IMG/VR virus record: IMGVR_UViG_3300006922_000113
Coordinates: 1 to 30,743 of that record
Length of the DNA stretch: 30,743 nucleotides
Reading direction: 5' to 3' (one strand)
Source of the DNA: a virus
Under the pieces are notes generated by a model. The model searched no databases, was not told where the DNA came from, and saw only the letters and a program-made list of their open reading frames with translations. Of the stretch, positions 12,914 through 21,726 are shown one piece after another (positions within the stretch are counted from its first letter, which is position 1; every line of letters begins with the position of its first letter). Both the position numbers and the translations under genes were made by a program.

Positions 12914-15358
12914 TTAGCTAGAGACTACGTCTATGGTAATCTTATTTAAAACCTTAGGAAGGGACACAGTAATTTGAGTTTCTACTGTACCATCATCACT
13001 GGCAGATTGTTTTACAAAATCTACAGTCCCGCTTATGAGAGGAGCTCCGATAGTAGATACTCTTCTAGAACGTAGATTAGCTATACCAGAATCTAGGCTG
13101 GCTTTAATAATACCTAAAGTACTTTGAACAATATTAACAGTGCCTGCGAAAGGATTAACAATATCTTTAAAGTACCTAGATACAAAGTCAAAATTAGCTA
13201 GCACAGACAACTCTGTGAATTCTTGTGTGCCGGCTTGAGTCCCATGGAAAGTATTTACTTGGTGAATACAGAAAGGAGACGAGCTACTAGTATTCTGTTG
13301 GAACACTAAATATCCTGCATCAGAAATCTGATCTAGTTGGCTATCTGTAAAACGATTCCAATTAGCGAGGTTAGTAACCCCTTGCAGACCTATAAAGTTT
13401 TTAGGCCTATGAATCTCTACTCTAGCCAGTAGTCCTGAGAATGCTGCCGTTAGGTAGTACCCAGGAGCCCCCGCCAGAGATACCCCTCCCTCAGCGGTAG
13501 TAGCTGTTACAGTACATTTTCCAGGGAAAGTGATAAATAACCGTTTAGAAGCTACTCCTGCAGAGTCTGCGCTAAGTAACTCTATTTGCCTATCAATCTT
13601 AGTAGACGCAAGCAAGCTTCTTGTTACGGTGTAGGCGTCTACTGCAGCGATATCCCCTGTAGGAGCACTATTAGTATCCCAAGTAATGGTTAGCTTAGAA
13701 CTAGTTACTCCGGATACTGCTCCTGTATAGACTGTGCTTGCCTCTGTTAATGTAATAGTATCCCCTATCAAAACTGCAGATCCACTTCGTTTAAAAGAAT
13801 TAACAGTATCAATGATAGAAGTAGTATTGTGGGTATAAGAACCGGAAGTACTGGGTGTTGTAGCACTTCCAATAAGGTATTCAACACTAGGAGCTCCTGG
13901 GCTAGTACCTAAGCATATTCTAAACTTACCTTTAGCAGGTAGGCTTAAACTATCCGCCGCATTAGCAAATTGTTTAGCAATGCTGAGATCTTGTGTTAAG
14001 GGTACCATAGCGTAAATATTAGAATTACGATTAAGAATACTTAGGGCTTGGGTAAAAGCAGCTTTTAAAGACCTAGGAGTAGTCGCACCTTCTTCAGGAC
14101 TTAGGTCCAATCCTAAGACAGAAATAGAGCTATCACCCGAGTTTAACAAAGCTAGCTCAGCAGCAAGGCTAAGAGGGTTAGTACTAGAAGAAGCCCCAAG
14201 AACAGAGCTCCTGGTGTTAGCGTTTACAGAAACAGCACCTGTAGAGTATGTTGTATTTGCAACACTATAACTAGTGACTAAATCTGCTCTAACAATTTTC
14301 TTTGCTGCAGCTCCTGAGTAGCTGGGCGTAGCTACAAATTTGTCTCTATGAATAGTGAATTCGGCACCTGTGGCTGTCAAGGTAACAACAAGCGCGTCCG
14401 CTGCATCCGTAGTTTTACTTACTGGAGCATCAGCGTCTTCGATGGTATGGAGCAAGGCTCCTTTAGCACTGGCCTTATCCCCTACATCCACTGCGAAATT
14501 AGGTTCGGCATCGAATTCTACCCGAGCATAAGGGTCACTCCCCTCTGCAGAAAACCCTGTAATAGCGGCTTCAAAAACCTCTGGGTAATTTAAATCAAAG
14601 GATACGCCAGGAATAATATCAGCCAGAGCAGCAGTCGAATAGACACTAAAGCTTGAAGAGTTTTCCACCAACATAGCTCGAGAAACTGCATCAATGCCTC
14701 TTAGGTAAATAGCGCTCGCAGTTTTTCTAATAACCTTAAAAGTCCTGAAAGCAGTATTAACAGTGTCATACAGAAATACCGAGCCTCCGGGAGCTAGATC
14801 TCGCAAGAATTCATTAACTTCGGCAGAGTTTCCTGTACCTAGGATTCCTGTGGAAAAATCTACGCTGGAGTTTGTGGAGGCCACCAATTTATTAAAATGA
14901 GTGGATGCGGGCTGTAAAGCGATACTCATCTTACTTAGATCTCTATCTGCATACGCATCTAGAAGGTCGGGGTCCGCCAAAAGTATGCTACCTGATACAA
15001 AAGTAGCATCAACTGCGTTAGAATATCCTGCAGTAAGTTCGGCCTCAGCTACCACAACTTTTTTAAAGATGACTTCTAAATCACCTTCAATATCATAAGC
15101 ATCATCTCCTAGATCAATATCCTGATTTATAACTGTTCCAGGCTCACTGACCGACACTGCCTGATGGTCTGCGAACTGGGCAGTTATATATAGGGAATTA
15201 CCTGCAGGCACATCAGCTATGCGATCTACAGATTTTAAAATTTTGTTTTCAACATCCTTAACGTGTAAACCGACTAAACAAACCTGTTGCTGAGGATCGT
15301 TTATGGTTACAACAGGATTAAGTACGGACTGACGCACTTCTACCAATGGCCTAGGCAT
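12914..15358 (-). CDS. Contractile tail sheath protein
   Basis: The ATG at 15358 is preferred because AGGAG lies seven bases upstream; the ATG at 15364 would leave only one base. The C-terminal region has the sheath signature, including GLLARVEIHRPKNF, NWNRFTDSQLDQISDAGYLV and NPFAGTVNIVQSTLGIIKA. The N terminus starts MPRPLVEVRQ. At about 814 residues it is longer than the T4 sheath, with inserted Ser/Thr-rich beta domains (residues about 130-430) that probably form the surface protrusions. Contraction of the sheath drives the tube through the host envelope. It is the first gene after a sigma70-like promoter. Confidence 0.93.
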   Translation of the reverse strand: MPRPLVEVRQSVLNPVVTINDPQQQVCLVGLHVKDVENKILKSVDRIADVPAGNSLYITAQFADHQAVSVSEPGTVINQDIDLGDDAYDIEGDLEVIFKKVVVAEAELTAGYSNAVDATFVSGSILLADPDLLDAYADRDLSKMSIALQPASTHFNKLVASTNSSVDFSTGILGTGNSAEVNEFLRDLAPGGSVFLYDTVNTAFRTFKVIRKTASAIYLRGIDAVSRAMLVENSSSFSVYSTAALADIIPGVSFDLNYPEVFEAAITGFSAEGSDPYARVEFDAEPNFAVDVGDKASAKGALLHTIEDADAPVSKTTDAADALVVTLTATGAEFTIHRDKFVATPSYSGAAAKKIVRADLVTSYSVANTTYSTGAVSVNANTRSSVLGASSSTNPLSLAAELALLNSGDSSISVLGLDLSPEEGATTPRSLKAAFTQALSILNRNSNIYAMVPLTQDLSIAKQFANAADSLSLPAKGKFRICLGTSPGAPSVEYLIGSATTPSTSGSYTHNTTSIIDTVNSFKRSGSAVLIGDTITLTEASTVYTGAVSGVTSSKLTITWDTNSAPTGDIAAVDAYTVTRSLLASTKIDRQIELLSADSAGVASKRLFITFPGKCTVTATTAEGGVSLAGAPGYYLTAAFSGLLARVEIHRPKNFIGLQGVTNLANWNRFTDSQLDQISDAGYLVFQQNTSSSSPFCIHQVNTFHGTQAGTQEFTELSVLANFDFVSRYFKDIVNPFAGTVNIVQSTLGIIKASLDSGIANLRSRRVSTIGAPLISGTVDFVKQSASDDGTVETQITVSLPKVLNKITIDVVSS

Positions 15359-15397
15359 TGTCATTCTCCTAAATTATAAACATAGATGTATATAAGA

Positions 15398-15426
15398 ATT
15401 ATGCTTAGACTGGCTGTTTTTAACAA
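15398..15426 (-). promoter_or_regulatory. Sigma70-like promoter for sheath and tube genes
   Basis: On the minus strand TTGTTA (15421-15426) and CATAAT (15398-15403) are separated by exactly 17 bases. Initiation would fall about 33 bases before the sheath start. It lies in one of the few non-coding gaps of the cluster, upstream of genes needed in high copy. Confidence 0.6.
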
Positions 15427-15431
15427 GTAGG

Positions 15432-16025
15432 CTATGTTTTTACAGAAGTAAATATTCTTTCTAATCTTACAGCCAGAGGGTCTATTTTCCAAGATAAGTC
15501 ATAAGTAAACTCAGTAGTAACCCTAGTTATAAAAGTTCTATCATCCTTTTCCCAAGGTTGAGTAGCTCCTAAAGTAACAGGACTCATGTCTCTAAAACTC
15601 AGTACAGATCTAAAGACATCCTCACTCATTAATACATGGCTAGCCACTATATCTGCCAATGTCGTAGACTCTCCTCTATTTTGTGAGATACAGTCTATGG
15701 ATATCTGACCACCTCCTAGACAATAAAAGTCTTTTACACCAGTAGTAACATCGTAGTTAGCCATGTTGTTAATGGCCAACTTAGAGAACACCATGCTAGA
15801 CCTATCTAGGTATATTCCCGGACGAGCATCTTTTTGCTCATAAGAATCTACAGAGCCAGCTTCTATGAATACCCTGGTCTTATTAGAATCCTCTGAGTAT
15901 TTCCATGGAAACTCTTTAAACCTTTGATTAGTAAACCTGTCCCTCACTACGTAAACAAAAGCACCTATGATATCAAGAGTAAATTTTTCACCTACATACT
16001 TATTAGTATTTTCGTACTGCGCCAT
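15432..16025 (-). CDS. Tail terminator / neck protein candidate
   Basis: The gene is immediately upstream of the sheath gene in the position of the tail terminator (T4 gp15-type) in many myoviruses. The 197-residue protein is mixed alpha/beta without membrane segments. Motifs that may matter are IYLDRSSMVFSKLAINNMAN and the C-terminal EFTYDLSWKIDPLAVRLERI. Its start overlaps the end of the preceding gene by 23 bases and has GAGGT seven bases upstream, so the two are coupled. The assignment rests on gene order more than on sequence. Confidence 0.7.
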   Translation of the reverse strand: MAQYENTNKYVGEKFTLDIIGAFVYVVRDRFTNQRFKEFPWKYSEDSNKTRVFIEAGSVDSYEQKDARPGIYLDRSSMVFSKLAINNMANYDVTTGVKDFYCLGGGQISIDCISQNRGESTTLADIVASHVLMSEDVFRSVLSFRDMSPVTLGATQPWEKDDRTFITRVTTEFTYDLSWKIDPLAVRLERIFTSVKT

Positions 16026-16806
16026 CTGTTAACCTCACAGGGATAGAATACTCCACAGCTGTCCTAGCAAGCTCCGAGACTTGCAAGTCTTGGTGTACAG
16101 GAATGCCACTAGACTGTGTCTGTATTTTCTGTTTTACTAAGAACCGTCTATTAGTTTGTTGCTCCACAAGTATATCTTCTAGATCTATTAGGGGGTAATC
16201 CAGAGTTACAAATCCTAACATAGAGGATTCGCTAATACCTTGTGTACCAAACTGTTGACGTATGAGAGTAGGGTCTAACTTACCCCAAATACTAACAGGG
16301 TCATGGTAGCCACCTTCGTACCCAGTAGCATAACACTCCCCACAATTACTGAGTACTACGTCTTGGGTAAACTCATTATAACAAGTACTACATCTAGGCC
16401 CAAACCGTTTTCTTTTAAGTAAAACATAGATGCTACCGTTCAGTTTGCTTAGTGTTATATATAAGTCCCGCCTAGCTTTCCTAACAACTCTATATCTATG
16501 AGGCTGAGCATTAAACTCTACAGTTCTTGGGTCACTAAGAACTACCTCATCAGGTTTTACTTTAGAGGTAACTCGTAACCTGTACCAAAAGTTTTGACTA
16601 AGACCAAACTTAGCTAGCTCATAGTCCTGATAAAAGAACGTATCTGTAGGAAGGCCTTCTGCGACCACTTCAAAAGGTCCTTCGGGAGATCCCGCTCTAA
16701 GCAAATCTACCTTACCAGATTGAGAATTAGGATCGGAGATAGTCCACTGTACATGCATATACTCAGGGTATACGGGTAGAACTTTCTGTATAGTAGCGAT
16801 AATCAT
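16003..16806 (-). CDS. Neck/connector protein with FN3-like domain and zinc ribbon
   Basis: The N-terminal half (residues about 10-100) has the strand pattern of a fibronectin-III-like domain. Residues 139-158 contain two C-x2-C pairs (Cys139, 142, 155, 158) around a short loop, then a GYEGGY turn. This makes a zinc-ribbon-like element. I recall a similar Cys4 block followed by a GT/GYEGGY turn in structural proteins of SPO1-like and other large myoviruses. The C-terminal half is beta-rich (LVEQQTNRRFLVKQKIQTQS). The start overlaps the upstream stop as ATGA (16803-16806). It is probably part of the head-to-tail joint. Confidence 0.75.
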   Translation of the reverse strand: MIIATIQKVLPVYPEYMHVQWTISDPNSQSGKVDLLRAGSPEGPFEVVAEGLPTDTFFYQDYELAKFGLSQNFWYRLRVTSKVKPDEVVLSDPRTVEFNAQPHRYRVVRKARRDLYITLSKLNGSIYVLLKRKRFGPRCSTCYNEFTQDVVLSNCGECYATGYEGGYHDPVSIWGKLDPTLIRQQFGTQGISESSMLGFVTLDYPLIDLEDILVEQQTNRRFLVKQKIQTQSSGIPVHQDLQVSELARTAVEYSIPVRLTDGAVRKY

Positions 16807-17285
16807 CTTATGTATCTACTTTGCCCTACAGGAGAGCCCATTTGACCAAAAGAATTTAAATTATCCTGTATTTTAATGGCGGTAAGCATTTGTATAAACT
16901 CTTGCTGGTATTGGGCAGCTAAGGCTGCATAAGCCTGCTGCTTATTATCAATACCTACAGGCTGTATATTACCATCTTGATACATAGCTTCGTTTCTAAG
17001 TTGCCGTAAGCCTTCAGATTTGAGAAGGAAGCTACATACCCCCATAAGAAGTGTGTAGGCATTTGGAAAATTCGTAATAGTGTAATTAGTAGGGCGAGCA
17101 GTAACGTTACCCATAGAAAGCGTAAATGTAATAGCCCTCTTTATATCTGGGTCTGAAAACTCCACCCCATCTAATAATATGTTGTTATCTGGGAAATCTC
17201 GCATAAACTCTCGAACATCATCCGGTTTAATAACCCAAGCAGAGTATTCATCATTAATATTTACAGCGGTACCTTGAATAGCCAT
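16803..17285 (-). CDS. Neck / head-completion protein candidate
   Basis: GGGAGG precedes the ATG. The 160-residue protein has an N-terminal part with PDDVREFMRDFPDNN and ITFTLSMGNVTARPTNYTI and a helical C-terminal half rich in Gln and Ala (AYAALAAQYQQEFIQMLTAI). This layout is found in conserved virion proteins next to the zinc-ribbon connector in other myoviruses, as I remember them. The last four bases overlap that gene. An adaptor or head-completion role is inferred from order. Confidence 0.7.
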   Translation of the reverse strand: MAIQGTAVNINDEYSAWVIKPDDVREFMRDFPDNNILLDGVEFSDPDIKRAITFTLSMGNVTARPTNYTITNFPNAYTLLMGVCSFLLKSEGLRQLRNEAMYQDGNIQPVGIDNKQQAYAALAAQYQQEFIQMLTAIKIQDNLNSFGQMGSPVGQSRYIR

Positions 17286-17294
17286 GAGGCCTCC

Positions 17295-18224
17295 CTAAAG
17301 TTGTATTTGTGTGTTATCAGGTCCATAAGCATATGGTTTAAATAAAACTACTACGTAAGTATTGCCTGCCTCTACAGGTAGAGAGTCCACCCACCTACCA
17401 TAAGAGTCGGTTTTTGTTCTACCTACAGCGTTATCATAGACGCCAGAAGTATACTCAGATTGCTTAAATATATATACATCAGCACCTTCTATAAAAGCAC
17501 CATTACCTGCTAAGTACTGAAGATTATCTGGCGAGGGGGTGTTGTGGTCTACCAGTACAGTAGTGAACAGGACGCCCCTCTGCTGCTTATTGTTAGAAAC
17601 ATGCACCCTAACAGGAGAACCTGCTTTATACTCCACACCCTCTTTTAGATTGTATACAGAAACTTCTAATACGGTATCTTCTATAGTAGCTAAACTCTTA
17701 TTCAAGAGATACTGCGTACTACTTCCTGTAAAGCTATGCCTAAAGTTAGCTCTAACAGCTGCTAAAGCATCTAAAGGGTAGAAAACAGAAAAGCCACTCA
17801 TATCACTTTTTAAGTAGGTACCTGTAAAAGCATCTTTTATATAAGCAAATATATTTAGACCTGCTGGAAGTGTAGCTTCTATATTGATAGCCCCGTCCTG
17901 CACTTCTCCTCCCGATATAACTAGACTAACCACGTCTATAGGCAAGGACTCTATATTAGAGTCTAAAAATCTGCTTTGAACAGTATAATTACCGTCTAAA
18001 AAATTAGTCACATCTATTTCTAAGCGGTACAGCCCCGTTTTAATCTCAGTGTAGCTTATTCTAAAGTGCGATCTAGTGTCTTGGTCATTAGTTAAATGTA
18101 ATTGTTGATTTTCTACAAAAACACTATTAGTGTTATCGTACACTGCATTATCACTCTCTCTAGTAAGGAAAGCAAACGCAGTATTACCCGTGTCTCTGGC
18201 TAAGGAATGTGCTAGGGTACCCAT
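17295..18224 (-). CDS. Beta-rich virion protein with Ig-like or carboxypeptidase-regulatory-like domains
   Basis: The 309-residue protein is built almost entirely of predicted beta strands. The C-terminal 60 residues (GRTKTDSYGRWVDSLPVEAG, then TYVVVLFKPYAYG) resemble the carboxypeptidase-regulatory-like fold, in which a T-D-x-x-G-x-W/Y strand is typical. Earlier segments (VLEVSVYNLKEGVEYKAGSP) suggest another Ig-like repeat. It lacks enzyme motifs. It sits between the fibre block and the neck genes and may be a neck, whisker or head-surface protein. Its SD is half of a palindrome shared with the divergent DUF3310 gene. Confidence 0.7.
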   Translation of the reverse strand: MGTLAHSLARDTGNTAFAFLTRESDNAVYDNTNSVFVENQQLHLTNDQDTRSHFRISYTEIKTGLYRLEIDVTNFLDGNYTVQSRFLDSNIESLPIDVVSLVISGGEVQDGAINIEATLPAGLNIFAYIKDAFTGTYLKSDMSGFSVFYPLDALAAVRANFRHSFTGSSTQYLLNKSLATIEDTVLEVSVYNLKEGVEYKAGSPVRVHVSNNKQQRGVLFTTVLVDHNTPSPDNLQYLAGNGAFIEGADVYIFKQSEYTSGVYDNAVGRTKTDSYGRWVDSLPVEAGNTYVVVLFKPYAYGPDNTQIQL

Positions 18225-18231
18225 AAATATT

Positions 18232-18239
18232 CTCCGGAG
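18232..18239. promoter_or_regulatory. Palindromic CTCCGGAG serving as SD on both strands
   Basis: The plus strand reads GGAG five bases before the ATG at 18245. The minus strand reads GGAG seven bases before the ATG at 18224. One 8-base palindrome thus supplies ribosome binding to both divergent genes. With 20 bases between starts, each promoter must lie inside the opposite gene. Confidence 0.7.
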
Positions 18240-18244
18240 TAACT

Positions 18245-18580
18245 ATGAACGATGATATCTTTGGCAAAGCCGCTCTACAAATTATAGCAGAATCTATCCC
18301 TACTACCTTAAGAGCAGGACCTATGATTACTAACTTACTAGACGCTACTATGCATTTAGTAGAAGAACCTAGTAACGTAGACCACCCCAATCACTACCGA
18401 GCTAGCTCGGGTGTGGAAGCAATAGAAGCAATAGAAGCTTGGGGTTTAAACTTCAACCTAGGAAACGTAGTTAAGTACGTATGTAGGGCCGGGTTAAAAG
18501 CAGGTACGCCTAAGGAAGATCTTGAAAAAGCAATTTGGTACTTGCAACGAGAACTCGCTAATATAAGCGATGCCAAGTAG
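18245..18580 (+). CDS. DUF3310 protein, related to C-terminal part of T7 gp1.7 nucleotide kinase
   Basis: Residues about 45-104 match the DUF3310 pattern: VDHPNHYRASSGVEAIEAIE, then FNLGNVVKYVCRAGLK and a late DLEKAIWYLQRE. In T7, gp1.7 carries this domain and has been reported to phosphorylate dGMP and dTMP. Small DUF3310 proteins are widespread in phages but their chemistry is mostly untested. The 44-residue N-terminal helix is unlike the family. This is the only plus-strand gene within the virion cluster. It begins 20 bases from a divergent structural gene and its 3' end overlaps the next one by 23 bases. It looks like an independently acquired gene. Confidence 0.88.
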   Translation: MNDDIFGKAALQIIAESIPTTLRAGPMITNLLDATMHLVEEPSNVDHPNHYRASSGVEAIEAIEAWGLNFNLGNVVKYVCRAGLKAGTPKEDLEKAIWYLQRELANISDAK

Positions 18581-18872
18581 CTCCGTCACTTATTACAGTA
18601 GCAGTGTCTCCAGGCTGTAAGGTAACCCCTGTAATTCCAAGTAAAGTACTAGCTTGGGCTCCTGAATTATGTATGACAAATTCTCTACCAGAGTGGTCAC
18701 TGGCATCCGGCAAGGTAGCCACATAGTTATTTAAAAAAACTATATGATTAGAAGCACTAAGAATGTAGTTACTAGGCATAAGATACACTACTCTTCTTAT
18801 ACCTTTAGAAAATTGAGTATCCCCAACTCTGTTCAAGGTATACTTTCTAAAGTCCATACGCTTCCTAGCCAT
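18558..18872 (-). CDS. Small beta-rich fibre-type protein, 104 aa
   Basis: The N-terminal quarter is basic. The rest forms short strands ending FVIHNSGAQASTLLGITGV and GATWHRLY. The closing pattern (D-G-A-T-W-x-x-x-Y) is common at the ends of tail-fibre and head-fibre subunits. Its ATG overlaps the stop of the upstream gene by eight bases. The last 23 bases overlap the DUF3310 gene on the other strand. A fibre-tip or adaptor role is likely. Confidence 0.65.
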   Translation of the reverse strand: MARKRMDFRKYTLNRVGDTQFSKGIRRVVYLMPSNYILSASNHIVFLNNYVATLPDASDHSGREFVIHNSGAQASTLLGITGVTLQPGDTATVISDGATWHRLY

Positions 18873-19140
18873 TTAGTAATACCTCTAACTCAGTAACTTT
18901 GTTATGAAGCTTAGCAATCTCCCTAACTAGAACCATAATAACATTCTCCGCATCCAAGTACCCCTCTTCACCCTCTTCTGCTAGAGCGTCTTCTAGAAAA
19001 TTTTCCCCTACGAACCTTAGTCCTGAGGTATTTAAAACTTTCTTAATGTTACTGTTTGCAAGTAAACATCTAGAGGCCCTGGTAAAAGGTAAGTTGCGTT
19101 CTTTGGTACGTTTGTAGTTAAAAGGGTCTTTGTCAGCCAT
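18865..19140 (-). CDS. Small fibre-associated protein with C-terminal coiled coil
   Basis: GGAG lies five bases before the ATG. The 91-residue protein ends in a helix with heptad-spaced hydrophobics (VIMVLVREIAKLHNKVTELE). It is preceded by an acidic loop (EEGEEGYLDAEN). The overall pattern, a short region then a terminal helix, faintly recalls the end of S74-type fibre chaperone domains, but the catalytic Ser-Lys region is absent. The protein probably trimerises fibres or adaptors. Confidence 0.65.
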   Translation of the reverse strand: MADKDPFNYKRTKERNLPFTRASRCLLANSNIKKVLNTSGLRFVGENFLEDALAEEGEEGYLDAENVIMVLVREIAKLHNKVTELEVLLNG

Positions 19141-19141
19141 G

Positions 19142-19501
19142 TTAGCTCCAAGTTGTAGTAGGATTAAATACAGTAGGTGTAGGAACCTCTGAGTCTTGCT
19201 TAGCTATCTTCATAGAAGAGTTATCTATATTTACTATTAGCTTGAACTCAGTACCTGTACTTAATACCATCTTAGATGCAGAAGTGCTAGTATAATCCTC
19301 AGCTTCTACTCTAGTAAAGCTACTATTAGCAACCACCTTACTGGCATGTGTAACGTACATTTTACCAGAGTCAGGAGAAGCTACAGTAAGATTAACCCTA
19401 CTATAAGCATGGCTTGCAGCTAGTTTAGTTTTATTGGAGGATTTATCATCAACTAACACGGTTACAACAGAGTTAACTACATCTACAAAACTAGGTATCA
19501 T
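19142..19501 (-). CDS. Beta-rich fibre-block protein, 119 aa
   Basis: AAGGAG precedes the ATG by six bases. The protein is strand-rich with many Ser, Thr and Val residues and no cysteine, and no family is recognised. It sits between the large propeller-like fibre gene and two small fibre genes with gaps of only 1-9 bases, so it is cotranscribed with them. It is probably a virion surface subunit. Confidence 0.65.
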   Translation of the reverse strand: MIPSFVDVVNSVVTVLVDDKSSNKTKLAASHAYSRVNLTVASPDSGKMYVTHASKVVANSSFTRVEAEDYTSTSASKMVLSTGTEFKLIVNIDNSSMKIAKQDSEVPTPTVFNPTTTWS

Positions 19502-19510
19502 AGTAACTCC

Positions 19511-21508
19511 TTATAGAGTAAATGAGGCGCTTATAGTAATCATACCTGCCCCGCTAATAGTTAAACCTACAGTCGTATCCGCACTAGTACTTGTAGTAAC
19601 TGTAGAAGTAGTAGAAGAGTTACTTGTAAACACTGCGTTACCACTAGTAATAACTAGTTTAACACTTTTAGCTACCCGAGCACTACTTGTGTTATAGGCA
19701 TTAACCAAAACGTTCTTAGAAAGATTACTACCGGCATAGGTAATAGTGGCGTCCTCGAATTCGACCGTAGCAGCATTAGCCAGGCTACTAGAAACCACGT
19801 GTAGGTGGGTATTAAATGGTTTATGAGCAGTACCTCCATCATATACGGTAATATCACTCACATTTGCCATGTCACTATGATTATAGGCTACCCCAAATAT
19901 ACGGCCATCAGAATCCTTAGTCCCAGCTACGAAACTTCCTGATTCAGAAGCAGTCTCGGTAAAGCCACTACCTGCAAAAGACCACTGCTTCATAGCAGAG
20001 CCCTCAATAGAAAGTAGCGATGTATTATCTGAATCTAAACCTATTACAGCTAAAGCAGGAAAACTAGTACTTGAGTGATAAGTTAAGCTTGTAAAGTTTG
20101 TACTCGATATAGAAAAAGTAACTAAATTTCTTAAGGTAGCGGCAGTATTTGCACCCAAGTTATCTTGGCTACCGTAAGTGTAGCAGACACTAATATAGTA
20201 GTCAGATCCGTTTTTAGTAAGGATGCATCTATGTGTTGTTAGTAAGTTTTTAGGATCATCCTGTTGTCCATAAGTAATATAATCAGTCATAGACCCGCTA
20301 CTAAAACTTACGCTACATACAGAAACAGTATAAGCATTAGTACTGGTATTCCACTTATGGGAAAGTAGACTCATCACTCCCGTACTGGCATTAAAGCCAG
20401 CAGAGTAAGCATACTTAAAAGCACCCTCGCCGCTTATAGGACTGGTCTCAAAGTGGCTAGGTGCTTGCAAGCTAAGATGATCAGACACTGCTTCTGTCGC
20501 GTTATCCGTATTACCTACAAAGCCCTCAGTACCTTTTAAATCAGCCAAGCTTGTAGCTGTCTGTGTTGCTGGGTTATAACTGGTAAAACGGTATCTACCT
20601 TTATGAGCTGATTTAACAGCGGTAGAGGGTTGTTTACTAGAACTATTAGAAGTGCCCCAATAGTCGTACTCATTCTCTACGATAGTTAGAAAATAAGCTG
20701 TGCCTGAGGCTATACTTACAAGAAAACTAGGCTGTGAATCTAAAAACCTACCATTACCCTCAAAAACACTTAAATCAACATGGGTAGGTGTACCTAAGGT
20801 TATGGAGCCGTCTACAGGCACCGTAGTATAAGCTACTTTGAATATATCTGTAGATTGGGTATGGTACGCATAACTAGACCTAAAACAATCACTGGTTAAA
20901 TAAATAAATTTATTAGTAGTATCAACACCTATGGGTATATATAACCAAGCATGATTGGTAGAAGCGACTGTATCTCCTTGCTGATTGGTAATACCAGTTT
21001 TAATAACATAGTTAGTAGGGTTGGTAATATCAGAACCCTGTATCAGTGTTAGTGTAGAGTAACCACTTGCATTGTACTCTTGGTTATGTGTTGCTATATA
21101 GTGAACATTACCTCCGGAATCTGAAAATTTCAACAAACTCCCATTGTTCATCCTAGCTGTTTTATCTAAGTTTCTATCATACGAGAAGTTAGAATTACTT
21201 GCAAAATAAGTAGCACCTTGGTTGGACCCCGGAGACTCATCCCACCTAGTATTCTGACTGCAAAATACTACAGGCTTATCATAGAGCAAGGCTGTGGCCG
21301 TTGGGATATCTTTGTACCCTGCAAAAACATCTACCCCCCCTGCTAGTTTTTTATCAAACTGAGGTAGCAAAGTATCATAATCATAAGCCTCATCCTTAAT
21401 AAATATTAAGTCTTCATTAGGAGATATAACCACAGCTGTACCTTTATGAGATAGCTCGTAATCAGCAGAGCCGCTTCTTTTTGCTTTTACTGTTTTTAAA
21501 AGAGCCAT
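19511..21508 (-). CDS. Large fibre or receptor-binding protein with propeller-like repeats and Ig-like C terminus
   Basis: The 665-residue protein carries repeated strand pairs with aromatic turns (VHYIATHNQEYN, AYFLTIVENEYDYW, DYYISVCYTYGSQD) suggestive of a beta-propeller. The last 90 residues (KNVLVNAYNTSSARVAKSV through GAGMITISAS) resemble a bacterial Ig-like (Big_1-type) domain. It is Ser/Thr/Asn-rich, as surface-exposed virion proteins are. It has an excellent GGAGG SD and follows the 67-residue gene by two bases. Receptor recognition is plausible but not shown. Confidence 0.7.
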   Translation of the reverse strand: MALLKTVKAKRSGSADYELSHKGTAVVISPNEDLIFIKDEAYDYDTLLPQFDKKLAGGVDVFAGYKDIPTATALLYDKPVVFCSQNTRWDESPGSNQGATYFASNSNFSYDRNLDKTARMNNGSLLKFSDSGGNVHYIATHNQEYNASGYSTLTLIQGSDITNPTNYVIKTGITNQQGDTVASTNHAWLYIPIGVDTTNKFIYLTSDCFRSSYAYHTQSTDIFKVAYTTVPVDGSITLGTPTHVDLSVFEGNGRFLDSQPSFLVSIASGTAYFLTIVENEYDYWGTSNSSSKQPSTAVKSAHKGRYRFTSYNPATQTATSLADLKGTEGFVGNTDNATEAVSDHLSLQAPSHFETSPISGEGAFKYAYSAGFNASTGVMSLLSHKWNTSTNAYTVSVCSVSFSSGSMTDYITYGQQDDPKNLLTTHRCILTKNGSDYYISVCYTYGSQDNLGANTAATLRNLVTFSISSTNFTSLTYHSSTSFPALAVIGLDSDNTSLLSIEGSAMKQWSFAGSGFTETASESGSFVAGTKDSDGRIFGVAYNHSDMANVSDITVYDGGTAHKPFNTHLHVVSSSLANAATVEFEDATITYAGSNLSKNVLVNAYNTSSARVAKSVKLVITSGNAVFTSNSSTTSTVTTSTSADTTVGLTISGAGMITISASFTL

Positions 21509-21510
21509 TT

Positions 21511-21714
21511 CTACTCCTCCTCTACTACGGTCCGAGATAAACTGATTGTTTGAAAATAAGCGTTGGCTTCGTTTAGGTCGGCAAAGCCGGGATTACCTAA
21601 TTTAGTAGGATTACCGAGTGTCTTAAATATAATAGAACCATTTAGGCTAACTTCTAAGTTACCAGCATTTAAAGCTAGTGTGTAAGTCCCTCTACCGGGC
21701 ACAGTTACTTGCAT
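21511..21714 (-). CDS. Small fibre-block protein, 67 aa
   Basis: AAGGAT precedes the ATG. The protein has strands at the N terminus (VTVPGRGTYTLALNAGN) and a short helix with acidic end (SRTVVEEE). It could be an adaptor or a subunit cap between the 116-residue protein and the large fibre. Its stop contains part of the SD of the following gene, indicating coupled translation. The family is unknown. Confidence 0.6.
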   Translation of the reverse strand: MQVTVPGRGTYTLALNAGNLEVSLNGSIIFKTLGNPTKLGNPGFADLNEANAYFQTISLSRTVVEEE

Positions 21715-21726
21715 TATAGTTTATCC

